Positions 22,932-34,700 of a stretch of 64,000 nt of DNA are shown here, one piece after another. The first letter of the stretch is position 1. Each line of letters opens with the position of its first letter. The translations under genes were made by a program, and so were the position numbers. Under the pieces are notes generated by a model. The model was not told the DNA's origin and did no database searches. It saw nothing but the letters and a program-made list of their open reading frames with translations. The stretch comes from Endocalyx cinctus (Eukaryota; Ascomycota; Sordariomycetes; Amphisphaeriales; Apiosporaceae), in assembly GCA_001600455.1 (NCBI GenBank), contig BCKC01000009.1, positions 558,001-622,000 on the forward strand, read 5' to 3'.

Positions 22932-24966
22932 TCATCCCCAGGTCGAGTTTGCTCTTCTTTTGTTAGGTACTGAAGAGATACCTCTATGTATTCTCCTAGA
23001 GATATACAAAACTCTACATATGGTACGAAATGATTCGATCGCTCCTATAATTGTCAGCATTATAAATAAAATTGGAGCTATGCATCTTACTAGAAATGAT
23101 AATCTCAGGTAATTTTCCACGTCTCTCAAACATGTCATCTGATTTTCCTGGATTTTTCGTGGTACGTCTGAAATAATAGGATGAAAATGACGCAGAGTGC
23201 GTTCTTCCAGCATAGGCTTCAAAATATGCTTATGGATTCTATTTCTGGCTCTCGAACTAAGTATTTTGTTGACATCGTCTCCTTTGTTACTTGTTTGTGG
23301 AATTGGGGTTGGTGTGACGTTACGATACTCAGGATGTGGGTTCTGGTACGCATGGTCGGGCGAATCTCCATTAGATTCGTCTAATATTGATGACTTGCTC
23401 TTTTCCCCCACATCACTCGAACGATCTTCTATCAGTTTTCGTTCAAGAGAATTCCCAAAAGTATCGTGTTTTTTAGTGGAATTTGAGTCAAAATGGACGG
23501 CCTTGGAAAATTTAGGCATGCCTGTTAAAGTGGACGGCTTGCCTTCAACTTCAGAGTCACCTTCTGAGTCTGCGTCCGAGCCTGTGTCTGGGTCTTCGTT
23601 CGGCGGTAAAAGTGTGAGGGCAATCTCCTCCAAATCTTTAGATAAATGGGCCATAATGACAGGTTTACTTAGCCTAATATCTTTTCTGCAAAGCGGGCAC
23701 TTGCCGTTTTCCCAAATTTTCGAAGCGCCGTGTTCTAAAGATAGGTGATTAACCCATTGCTGTTTCGTTGCGAAGGGTGATGCTGCAAATGAACAGCCGA
23801 TTTCTAGACAGATATAGGGCTGTAGGTCAAGAAAGACGTGTTTCCTACGCTTAATATTAGCACTCGAAAATATTAGAATACAATGCTAAGATTACATACT
23901 TCCACATGGATGTTGTTGACACCTTGATTAGTTGGCCGCAAATATCGCAGGAGAACGGTATTCCCCTCTTTGCACTGTCAGATAGCGGTGGTACTCGGAC
24001 TTTGTTCCCTTCGCCTCCAATGTAGGACACAACAGTTTGAGCATATTCGCTAACGGCGAATTGAGAGGGCAACGAACTCCCAAGGCCCGAGTCTCGAAAA
24101 GATGAGGCGATAACAGTGTCAACATCTTTTCCTGGAATATTTTGCGCTAAGACGTTTATGGTGGTGTTCGACTCCTTGAGATCCTGACATTTGGTTTTCC
24201 TTTCCCAATTTGCCTTTCCTAGTCGCTCGCTAAGCTCGAAATCACAAGCAGGGAAGCGTCTCCTGATGCGTTCTACGTAGTGCTTTGAGGGATCCCATAC
24301 CCCGACTAGACTCGGAGCAGTCGCCACCTCAGAAATAAAGCCGGTTATCATAGAAGGGTCGTCGAAGCGTGATCCGAGATCTAGTAGGCATTGCGTGTCC
24401 GTCTTGAGATCCTCGACGATATCTTCTAAGTCATCTAACTCGGACCCGGATGGCGTATCGCTATGCCCATCACTATCTGAATCATCATCGACATCTCCTT
24501 GATGTATAAGAAGCTTCAATTTATTGGAAGCATGGAGTACTTCGGCAGCCGAATGATTCAAATTGAGCAACTTGTCAGATGAAATCAATGGGAGCAGCCC
24601 TGAAATATTTAGAATCGACACTCCAAAAGATAAGATAGGGGTGTATGAAATACCATGAGTAAGAGTCCGACAAACACTCTTAAGAAGGCGAAGAGTGAAT
24701 GTCTGGGCCGTTCGCGAGGTGTCTAGCGAAGAATCTAGCTTACCCTCACTCACACCATATCCGTCAGCCCACAAGAGTAAGTAACTGTAGCCTCTCTCTA
24801 GGCTGACTAGAAGGTGCTTTGGTATCGTATTGCGGTGTTTAAATTCTTGGATAATATTTGAATATAAATCGGAACAAGAAGCATATGCTTGCGCAATCAG
24901 AGGCAATTCGTCGGGATTAGCTTCGTTGTTCACTGATCTTTGCCACCGTTCTATGAGGTCATCCAT
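22932..24966 (-). CDS. Fungal C2H2-like zinc-finger protein with C-terminal membrane segment
   Basis: Exons 23900-24966 and 22932-23844 (reverse strand), joined across a 55-base phase-2 intron, encode 659 aa. The first ATG is at 24966 (MDDLIERWQRSV). Residues 1-180 are helical and without a known motif. An acidic stretch (GDVDDDSDSDGHSD) follows. Then comes the zinc-binding region: FSCDICGQLIKVSTTSMWKK, next HVFLDLQPYICLEIGCSF, QQWVNHLSLEH and GKCPLCRKDI. This is the arrangement common in fungal proteins found near ankyrin and STAND genes. A Ser/Asp-rich linker leads to a predicted membrane helix at about residues 604-628 (FLVRCIAPILFIMLTIIGAI) with a basic tail. The gene is divergent from the DUF7580 gene, with 538 bases between the starts. 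No function is assigned. A zinc-finger region together with a terminal membrane anchor argues against a simple nuclear factor. Confidence 0.77.
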
Positions 24967-25504
24967 CTTCGTCGTGATAAGAGTATATAGTGTTTGGAAC
25001 AAAGTATCAGTCGTCTTATCAGTCTAAAATCCAATATCAATATTTTGCAAACTTCTTGATAATTCAGATAGGGTCTCTAAGTATCGTGAAAACTTATTTT
25101 CCGAAAATGCATTACCCCGCTTCGTAAGGCACACCGAGAAGGAAGAAGACAGCTAACACTTTTGAAATTATTTGGTAAACAGTAAAAAGAACTCAAACCC
25201 AGATGGTTTAAGAAGTTAAACACTGTAATCGAAACTTTAGGAAAATGAGTACTTAAGAGGTTTAACAATGATGACGGATTTCATTTCGGATAAAGTTGTC
25301 TTATCTTCACGGCTTCGCCCCCAATGGAAGCTGATACAGTGATATCACTGCATATTTAGTGGGGTGGCTGTGATACATAGCCCTTTCGTGAGGCTCTCCC
25401 TCCCAGAATTAAATTATAAGACTCCCGTCCCCACACTGATACCCGTTTCAATCATTTCAATTCAATTCTTTTCTCAAAAAATTATATTTATTTGCTGATG
25501 GAAG
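24967..25504. promoter_or_regulatory. Shared bidirectional promoter region
   Basis: The 538 bases between two divergent start codons. It includes an AT-rich leader with CT patches next to the DUF7580 start and a GATAAAGTTGTCTTATC imperfect inverted sequence near 25289-25305. The head-to-head layout suggests co-expression; no specific operator is identified. Confidence 0.5.
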
Positions 25505-27566
25505 ATGGCTGAGCTTGCACTCGCGATTATCCCGCTAGCTCTGGCCGCCATTAAAGGGGTCAAATTAGTCGACTCGAGATTGAAGATCCTCCGTCATCAT
25601 AATCGCGAATTGCGCCGGATAAAGAAGAAGCTGGCGACGCAGAAACACTTCTTCCTTGACGAACTCCATCTTTTCATTCGCGAGATTACTGGGTACGGGG
25701 AGGCGGAGCTTCTCATGAAAGATCTCGACCATCCGAAGTGGGAGTCAGAGGTATTCCATTCACAGATCAGAGACTATCTAGGAACGAGACACGACGATGT
25801 TCTTGAAACAATATCAGAAATCCGCGATCAGATAGAGAGCTTAGATAGAAGTCTTAATGATGTAGGGTTAGAATCAGACCCAAATCAAGTTACGCTCGTG
25901 GGTTACCATTAAACTTCCAAAACCCCCCAGCGAAACTTACATGGCTTGACAGAGAAGACGAGAGAAACTTAAAGAGGCCACTGGCACTCTGAGACACAAA
26001 ACAGAATATGAATCTATCTTGGAATGCCTCAAAGACTCAAACGAAGAACTGAAGCGACTACTTAAAACGGCGAAGAGATTCCAATTACCTCCTCCGACTC
26101 GCACCTTAACCGCACGCACCCTACCGCAGAATTATTATACTATTGCCGAGCACTCAACGTCGCTTCATAAGGCATTCAAAAGATTTTGGTCATGTCTTCA
26201 GGCTCAGCACACCAAACACGATGTTCGAATAATATTGGACTCAAAAGAGGAAGCTGCCGGTATCCGCATTGTAGTACGGTATCGAAACCAGGTGGGAAAC
26301 TGTATGGAAGAGTAAGTGTTTTTTGTTACGAATCGGAATATCAGCGGTTGCGATGATTCGAGCAAGTCAAGTGTGCCTACGTAATTAAATATGACCTGGA
26401 AATAATCAGCAGGTCAAGTAAGTATGCAGCCAACATGTGGTCAAAAGATGAGGTCCGTTTGGGTTTCTCCCCTTGACTTGCTTGCTGGATGCTTGCTTAT
26501 CGTGACCGTTGGCTATGACACATGCTACTTAGCATATTAACTAACACACTGCAGCCGCCTATTAGACCTACTTGTTCGTTCGCAGAGCCTACAACTGCTG
26601 AAAATCACAGTATCGACACCTTGCATACCAAGGCCTATCGGTGATGGAGAGAGACCGGCGAAGCTCAGGAGAGTTCGGTTCTCTGGGAGTGTAACGAGTG
26701 AAACAAACAATAAGTGCACGATGACAGCGAGCACGATGACGAAAACGATAACACAGTCTGCGGTCTGTAACTTATGCACTAGCCCAAACATGTGCAAGCA
26801 GCTATGTAATCACATCTTGTCCGTTAGCAATAACAGGCAAGACGTAGTCCCCGATCAAGGGGGCATATATCTCGACGTGCCGAACGATATAAGACATGAG
26901 CTCATACCAGTATGCAAGCCACAAGACCGTATCGTGCACGGGGATTTGGGCGAGCCATCGCCGCTGAGCAGTATTCTCGATCTTCCCCTAGATTACACCA
27001 TGTCAGTTCCACAACAGCTCCGTCTCGCATTGAAGCTCGTCAAAGGGACGTTGAAATTTCATTCCACGCCCTGGCTACGACCGTATTGGCGGCTTCAGGA
27101 CCTCTCCTACTGGCGGGCCGCGGACGACCTAGCCGCGTCCCTGGAGACGCTTCACATCAGCACGGAGCTTCTCACGCCCGCGGTACCCCATCCTTTGATG
27201 ACCGCCGACCTGGCGATGGAGGACGCGGATACGACGACGATGGCGGCGGCGGCGGATGCGGTGCGGGATGCCCAGCTCACGTACGGCATTCGCAGCTTGC
27301 CCATGTACAGCCTAGGTGTCGCTTTGCTGCAGATCGGCCGATGGGCGTCCCTGAGTCCCGACGACGTCAAGGACGTCAGGAAACTGGCCGCGCAGGAGTC
27401 GCGTCTGGGACCTAGGTACCGCGAGATTACGCAGAAGTGTCTGGACTGCGATTTCGGGCTCGGGTCGAATCTCGGTAGGCCCGAGTTACTCGGCGCTGTG
27501 TATGACAACATTGTATGCGAGCTCGAGGGTCTAATCGGTGCTTTGGAGGGCAAGAATTGCCCTTGA
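25505..27566 (+). CDS. DUF7580-type fungal protein with hydrophobic N-terminal helix
   Basis: Exons 25505-25897, 25953-26311 and 26555-27566 join in frame (phases 0 and 2) to 587 aa. The N-terminus MAELALAIIPLALAAIKGVK is a hydrophobic or amphipathic helix, followed by a charged helical region (HHNRELRRIKKKLATQKHFF). This layout recalls HeLo-like domains of fungal cell-death proteins, but similarity by eye is only suggestive. The middle has a Cys-rich patch (SAVCNLCTSPNMCKQLCNH). The C-terminal half (LRLALKLVKGTLKFHSTPWLR, YSLGVALLQIGRW, YREITQKCLDCDFGLG) matches my recollection of the DUF7580 family, which is expanded in filamentous ascomycetes and resembles a degenerate kinase-like fold. 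Residues of an active kinase are not evident. The last exon is much more GC-rich than the first two. The neighbour is divergently transcribed. Confidence 0.77.
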
Positions 27567-28744
27567 CAGATTTTTTTTTAAAACAAAAAAGCTCGATCCT
27601 GTTCTATTTAATATGACCGAGCCATCTAGCAGACGAATTCCTAGATTTACCGTTCATAGTACTCGAACCCTAACCGTATCTAATAGTCAGGATAAAATGT
27701 CTAAGACCTCTTGGTGATTTAACGGTGCACACAGACACATATACCCGTTCCGGGAAATGCACGCATATTAAAAAGTGTATATTTCCCGAAAATTAGTAGT
27801 TCACAACAAAGTTGATAGAATAAAATTATGGGTAGTTCGAACTTGCGAAACCACCAGCTTATTTGCTTATATATATTTTCAAAGGGCCTGTACCCCCATC
27901 CCAGCCCTCACATAAGCCACCCTCAATATATTCCATTAAAAGTAAATGATGCGTCCCTGGATCGAAGAATACAACAATATCGTAGGAGAATGGGGATACG
28001 TTGAAGTATAAGACATAATAGTTACGTAGACAGAGCTTAGCAGTAGGACAGGTATATATTTTAAGAGTCGAAGAATTTTTGTTTTGCCCTTAATTTAACG
28101 TCTCTGATACCAGGTCCCATTCAGTCCCACTTCTCCGTCACATGTAACTGTCAATTCCTTATTTAATCTGGCAAGAAGATAGTCTATTGAAGCTCGCCTA
28201 TATAACCATAACAAACTACAGCAAACGTGTAGAAGTTGAAATAGGAATTTCTGACGACGTCTACATATGCGTGGCGCCATCGGATTACCCACATATCTCC
28301 CGACACCACATCTGCACATGTAATAGTAATCTGAAAATCACGGAAATGACGAAGAAAGTTTGAGAATTTCGTATTATTAGTAATTCATTGTAACGCAATT
28401 AAGTCATTTCTCAACGTCTCCCTTCCACATATGCAAGTAAGCTACAGGGTAAGCTCATAATTACGAACTGTGCTTGCAGAATGCCTATTTGAATTGATAT
28501 CCCTGCAGTTAATTGGATACAACGATAATTATAGAATTGGAAGATTTAATCATTATAAGGAAGTTAGAGTAGGTTCTCGTTCGCCGACGCTGTAGGGGAC
28601 CTTGGTCCCCCTTTCCTACTTCATCACTGGACTGTTCCTGATGGATATACTTATTTATATATTGGATGCGGTGTAGCTTATGGTCCAGATGCTATTATGC
28701 CGAGTTGCCATAATAGTTAACTCACTCTTGAACCAACGTCAATA
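27567..28744. other. Spacer between DUF7580 gene and PKS
   Basis: AT-rich DNA holding the right inverted-repeat arm (28087-28140) and the PKS promoter. A reverse-strand frame overlapping the arm (28095-28319) has no features and is rejected. Nothing else seen. Confidence 0.55.
28087..28140 (-). repeat. Inverted repeat, right arm (54 bp)
   Basis: Reverse complement of 22607-22660 with three mismatches, all G in the left arm and A in the right arm when read on the same strand. Two of the three sit in TpG context. It lies 520 bases beyond the stop of the DUF7580 gene, so the arms bracket the divergent pair. Confidence 0.9.
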
Positions 28745-31700
28745 ATGGGTGCGCAGAACCAGATTGCCGTCATTGGCATGGCATGTCGCTTTCCCGGCGG
28801 CGCCGATAATCCCGAGAGTCTGTGGTCTATGTTAGCAGAAGGCAGAGATGGCTGGAAAGAGGTACCGAAAGACCGCTGGGATTGGAAGTCGTTCTATCAC
28901 GCAGACCCCGAAGCGAAGGAGGCCACGAACTTCAGTCATGCGTATTTCTTAGATCAGGACATAAAAGCCTTCGATGCTCGATTCTTTGGTATTCCTGGTG
29001 TAGAGGCCGCCGGTATCGACCCACAACAGAGGTTGCTGCTCGAAGTCACGTACGAAGCAATTGAGAATGCAGGAATTCCAATGGAGAATCTACGAGGCTC
29101 CAATACCTCGGTACACATGGCTATGTTTTCGAGAGACTATGATAGAATGGGGTACAAAGATGGTGCACAGATTCACAGAAATCACATGACAGGATCGGGA
29201 GACGCCATTTTGGCTAACAGAATATCATATCTCTTGGATTTGAAAGGAAATTCTAACACGCTGGATACAGCATGTGTAAGTAAATTACCATACTATTTAG
29301 CTATAGCCCCACTAACGTGACATCACAAATCCAGTCTGGAGGGTTGGTCGCGATACATCAAGCATGCCGTACCCTACGAGCAGATGAGGCCACATTAGCC
29401 CTTGCTGGGGCTAGTCAGCTATTATTGTCTCCCGACCATTCCATCGCCATGTCACAACTCATGAACAAAGATGGAAGATGTTACGCATTCGACGATCGTG
29501 GTGCAGGTTACGGAAGAGGAGAAGGCCTCGGAGTTCTGGTTCTGAAGCGTCTCGACCGAGCCTTGGAAGACGGCGATGAAATTCATGCGGTCATAATGGA
29601 GTCTGGAACTAACCACAATGGCAGGACGAACGGCATCTTAGCACCGAATCCCGACGCTCAAGAGACTTTGATACGTTCAGTTTACGGTAAAGCTGGCCTT
29701 AATCCATGTGAGACCTTGTATGTTGAGACTCACGGTACAGGAACGGTAGCTGGTATGGACCTCTCTCCTGATGATCTTATAATATGATATTAAATACTTA
29801 TCTGCCAAACTGGGTAGGTGACAATGCCGAAATTTCATCCATATCCAGGGTGTTTGGACGTGAAGCAGGGAGGAAAGACAACTTACCCGTTGTAAGTAGA
29901 CTAGGTTGTATTGTCCCTGAATAAGCCTTTGCTGATTCCCGAACAGGGTAGTATTAAGTCGAATATCGGCCATCTCGAGTCCGCGAGCGGCATAGCAAGC
30001 ATGATAAAGGCAATTATGGCATTACGAAAAAATCAGATCCCCCCGCAACTTAATTTTATAAAACCCAAGCCAACTCTTCAACTTAACGAGAGAGGTATTA
30101 ACGTGAGTCTATTATCATCTTAGCTTAATCTAGAGGCTCAATCTATGTTGTTATCTCTCAATATTAACTTATCTTGGATTATAGGTACCACTAAAACTTC
30201 AGTCTCTCACGCCTAAGGGCTATACGGGACCTAGGCGCATCTCCGTGAACAGCTTTGGCTATGGCGGGGCGAATGCCCACGCTATCATTGGGGCGCACAA
30301 GGACATACCTGCTACTAACGGGACATTGGAGCCTGCTGTTTACGGAGATGATAATTATCCTGACACTAGAGAAAAACTCTTTATTCTTTCCGCCAACTCG
30401 GAAGATTCACTTAAAAATTTGATCTCGAAACTACGCGAATGGATTGCGTTACAGGAGGATGAGATATGCCTCGCTGACCTAGCTTATACCCTCAACCTCC
30501 GCCGTTCGAAACTTCCTTGGCGCTGCAGTGTTGTCGCAAGCACCTCTCGCGAGCTAGAAGCAGCGCTTGGAGATTCAAAGCTGCGCCCGATTAAATCCTC
30601 TAGAGAAGTTGGAATTGCCTTCGTCTTCACAGGACAAGGTGCTCAATGGTACGCTATGGGGCGAGAACTTCTCAAAAGTTCTCCCGTATTTGCATCGTCG
30701 ATGGCTCTTTGTAACCAAGCCATGAAAGACCTTGGATGCGAATGGGATCTAGTCGAGGAGCTGTCTCGGGATAAAACAACATCACGGATAGATGAGAGCA
30801 GGTTCTCCCAGCCGTGCACGACAGCAATTCAGGTAGCCCTAGTTGACTTGCTTGAGAGCTTTGGTATTCGACCTGAGACGGTATGCGGCCATAGCTCGGG
30901 AGAAATTGCCGCGGCGTATGCAGCGGGTTCTCTGAGTAAAGAAGCGGCTATACAAGTGGCTTACAATAGAGGCATTTTCTCTTCTCAGGCGAAATATCTA
31001 AATACGACTCAAGGAGCGATGCTAGCTGTCGGAGAAGGAGAGGGTTCTATTAAAGAGAGGATCAAGTCACTACACGACAGTAATGGCATGGTGACAGTGG
31101 CTTGCGTCAACAGCCCCGAAAGCACCACTGTTTCTGGCGATTCAAAGGCAATTGAAGAGTTACAAGCCCTTTTGGAAGCTGATTCTATCTTTAATAGACG
31201 ACTCCAAGTGGATACAGCTTACCATTCTCATCACATGGAAGTGGTAGCAAATTTGTATCTCTCCTCTCTGAAAAATATGAAGCATGGAAATACGCAAAAA
31301 GGAGTAGCTTTTTACTCCTCTGTCACCGGTACACACAAAAATTCCGACTTTGGACCATCTTACTGGGTTTCGAATCTGGTGTCGCAAGTAAAATTTAGCA
31401 CAGCGTCGCAGTTGGCGGCGGAGCACTTGTCCGCGTCCTACACAGCTAGCAACGTGGTAATAGAGGTTGGTCCCCACTCCGCCCTCTCAGGGCCGTTAAG
31501 ACAATCTCTTTTCGATTTCAAATCGGTATCAGGAGCAGAGCTTCAATATACCTATATCCCTTGCCTCATACGAAACGAAAATGCAGTGGGTACGGTTCTG
31601 GCCTTAGCAGGCAAAGCATTCGAAGCAGGCATTCCAATTCAACTAGAAAGAGTTACGAACATGGGCTCTGAAAATTCCACTCGTCGCCAAGTTATTGCTA

Positions 31701-34700
31701 ATCTTCCTACTTATCCATGGGACCACAGCACCACTTACTGGCACGAATCTCGGCTTAGCAAGGGGTATCGCTTGCGTCCCTTTCCCTATCATGATTTACT
31801 CGGTCTCTTCGATCCTCATAGCTCACCGGAAGAACCGCGATGGCGTTACCACGTGAGCCTAGAATCTCTCCCTTGGCTCCGAGATCACGTCGTCGAAGGA
31901 TTTATCATTTTCCCCGGCGCTGGATACTTAATTATGGTTACAGAGGCCATGAAGCAGCTTTTTAAACTACGCAAGATGCAGGAGCAGACGAAAAGCGTCA
32001 ACTTTCGCGACGTCAATTTTGTGAACCCCGTCGTCGTGCATAACGACGGAGTGAATCCTAATCATAAAGTGGAGTTGCAGCTTACTATCAGCCCTTCTCG
32101 ACAGCATACGAGAAGCACTTGGGAGAATTTTCGCATTCTGTCCTACGACTCGCAGAACGATACTTGGACTGAGAACTGTACCGGTCTCGTCTCATGCGAG
32201 GCCATTGGTAAAGAGAGCCCAAGTGAAGATGATGAAGTGGAAGATGCCAGAGATGATAGCTTAGGACATCTCACCAAAGCCGCGGCGGATAGAATGCTTC
32301 AGCATACTCAGGCTGCGTGTGACACTCCGATCGAGGCTACAGAGATATATAAAGATCTTGAAGCATCAGGGAACAAATACGGCCCTAGTTTCCAAGGTCT
32401 TCAGAATATCCGCGTGAATAACAACCATGCATTTGCTAGAATATCTATTCAAGATGTTGCGAAGCAGATGCCTGGGAAGTACATGCAGCCACGTACGATC
32501 CATCCGACTGCATTCGACTCCATAATCCAACTAGAGGCGATACTTTTCCGGCGCGAATGCGTCATTGCACCTGTCATGCCCGTCATGCTCGGCGAAGTTT
32601 CAGTCGCTATCGACATGGAAAGTACACCAGGATCCGAAATCGTGGTAGCGCTTCACCAGGTCCCCGAGGGTCGTAGGGAAGCTACTGCCGAGTTTTGTGC
32701 CTACCAGGAGTGTAACAGCGGGGTATTACGGCCCGTGGTCACCGGTAGTGGGATCCGGTTTCAAGCGGTGGGGAATATCAATCCGGAAAGCTCTCACAGG
32801 CAGAAGACAACTTATCGTATGGACTGGAAGCCTGATGTGGACTACATTGGGCAGGAGGACTTCATGGACCACATAACTAACCGAGGTCTTTTCGCTACTG
32901 ACTGTATTAAGGAAGGAGAACAGCCCGTGGAAACACAGTTACGGCTTAATGAAACGGTAGCTTCCATATTCGTACGCAGGGCACTTCGTCGCATGCGAGA
33001 GGAAAATATTTCTACGGCATGTGCCGCACACCTCACCAAACTACTTAACTGGATGTTAAAGTGGGACCAATCCGATACCGAACGCTTCCTTGAGGGCATG
33101 ACTTCTGATGCCGAAGATCATATTATAGAGCAGGCCAGTGCGTCCAACGTTATCGGTCTCACGCTGAGCTACCTGGGTCCACGGTATATCGATATCTTTA
33201 CAGGAAAGGCGGACCCGCTTGACCTCCTGGTCCATGACGACTTACTAGGGCGTCTCTACTCAGAACCTACTTGGTTCCGCTGTCACTATGCTCAGATGGG
33301 GGAATATATAGAAGCTCTTGTTCACAAGAATCCAAACATGGATGTTTTGGAGATAGGTGCTGGCACGGGCGGCGCGACTATGCCACTCATGGAACGGATG
33401 GAGCGCGACGATTACTTACTGCTAAACGAGTATACCTATACCGATATTTCCTCCGGTTTCTTCGAGCGCGCACGCCAAAAGTTTGAGAAGTGGTCTAGTC
33501 AGATCAATTTCAAGACTTTGGATATATCGCGAGACCCATTAACGCAGAACTACGCCCCCTACAGCTTCGACCTGATCGTGGCATCTGCCGTGCTGCATGC
33601 CACACCCAGAATGGACGCGACCATAGCGAACGTGAGGAAGCTGCTAAAGCCGGGCGGTCGCCTGGTTCTCATGGAGCTTACCGCGACCACGGCCGCGCAG
33701 AATGCCATTTTCGGCTTTTTGGAGGGTTGGTGGATGGCCGAAGACGGACGGCAGGACGGGCCGCTGCTCACGTTACCTGAGTGGGACAGCGTCTTGAAAC
33801 GCCATGGCTTTAACGGTGTAGAAATTGCGGTTCCGGCGCACATGGGACCCTCGAAAGATGCCAGCAGCGTCATTGTAGCCCAAGCTACAGACTCATCAGA
33901 GGCTGGAAATGGCCGAGACATACAGAACCCAGAACCGTCAACAGAAATGTCGGCGAGCATACTCCTTGGACACACCAATGAGTTCCAAACTGGTTTCGGA
34001 GATACAATTTGTCGCTTTCTAGAAAAGAAAGGAGTTAATTGTACCAAAAGCACTTGGAACAGAAATCTCACGACGGATAATGACGAAGTTCAAATTGTCA
34101 TCGATTCGGCGGAGAACCCGATTCTGTTATATCCGACAAACGAAAGATTCGAGCAAGTAAAACAACTTTTGCAAGGCAAGAAAATCTTCTGGATTAGCTT
34201 CCAGCAGTCAGCACCAGATGCTCGAACTGCTGCAATGAAAAATATGATCAACGGCATGGGCAGGGTCATACGACGTGAAAACCCCAGTTTAAAGCTAATC
34301 ACAGTCGATGTTCAGAACCAGGTTCAGCTGTCTCAAACAGCAGAACTAGAAAAAATAGTCAACCTGTTGACTCAAATAATCACATCGTCATTTTGGCCTA
34401 GCACTGGGGAGGTTAGAGTTGAAGAATGGGAGTACGCGATAAAGGATGGCCAGCTGACCATCCCAAGACTTATCCCTGACGAACGTTTTGCTAGTTTCAT
34501 TGAGGCGAGCCACTCATCTCAAGATACAGATGTTCTTGTCGAGTGTAAATATCTCGACAATGATAGGCCGATGAAATTAGATGTTCGCGTTCCGGGCTTG
34601 CTCGACAGTATTTGCTTCGTAGACAATGATGACATGGCCGATTCGACTAGTCTCGGTCCGGACGAGATCGAAATACAAGCTCGCGCACATGGTCTCAACT

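Noticed and set aside
28095..28319. Reverse-strand 74-aa frame beside the DUF7580 gene
   Set aside because: It mostly translates the inverted-repeat arm and AT-rich flank; no features.
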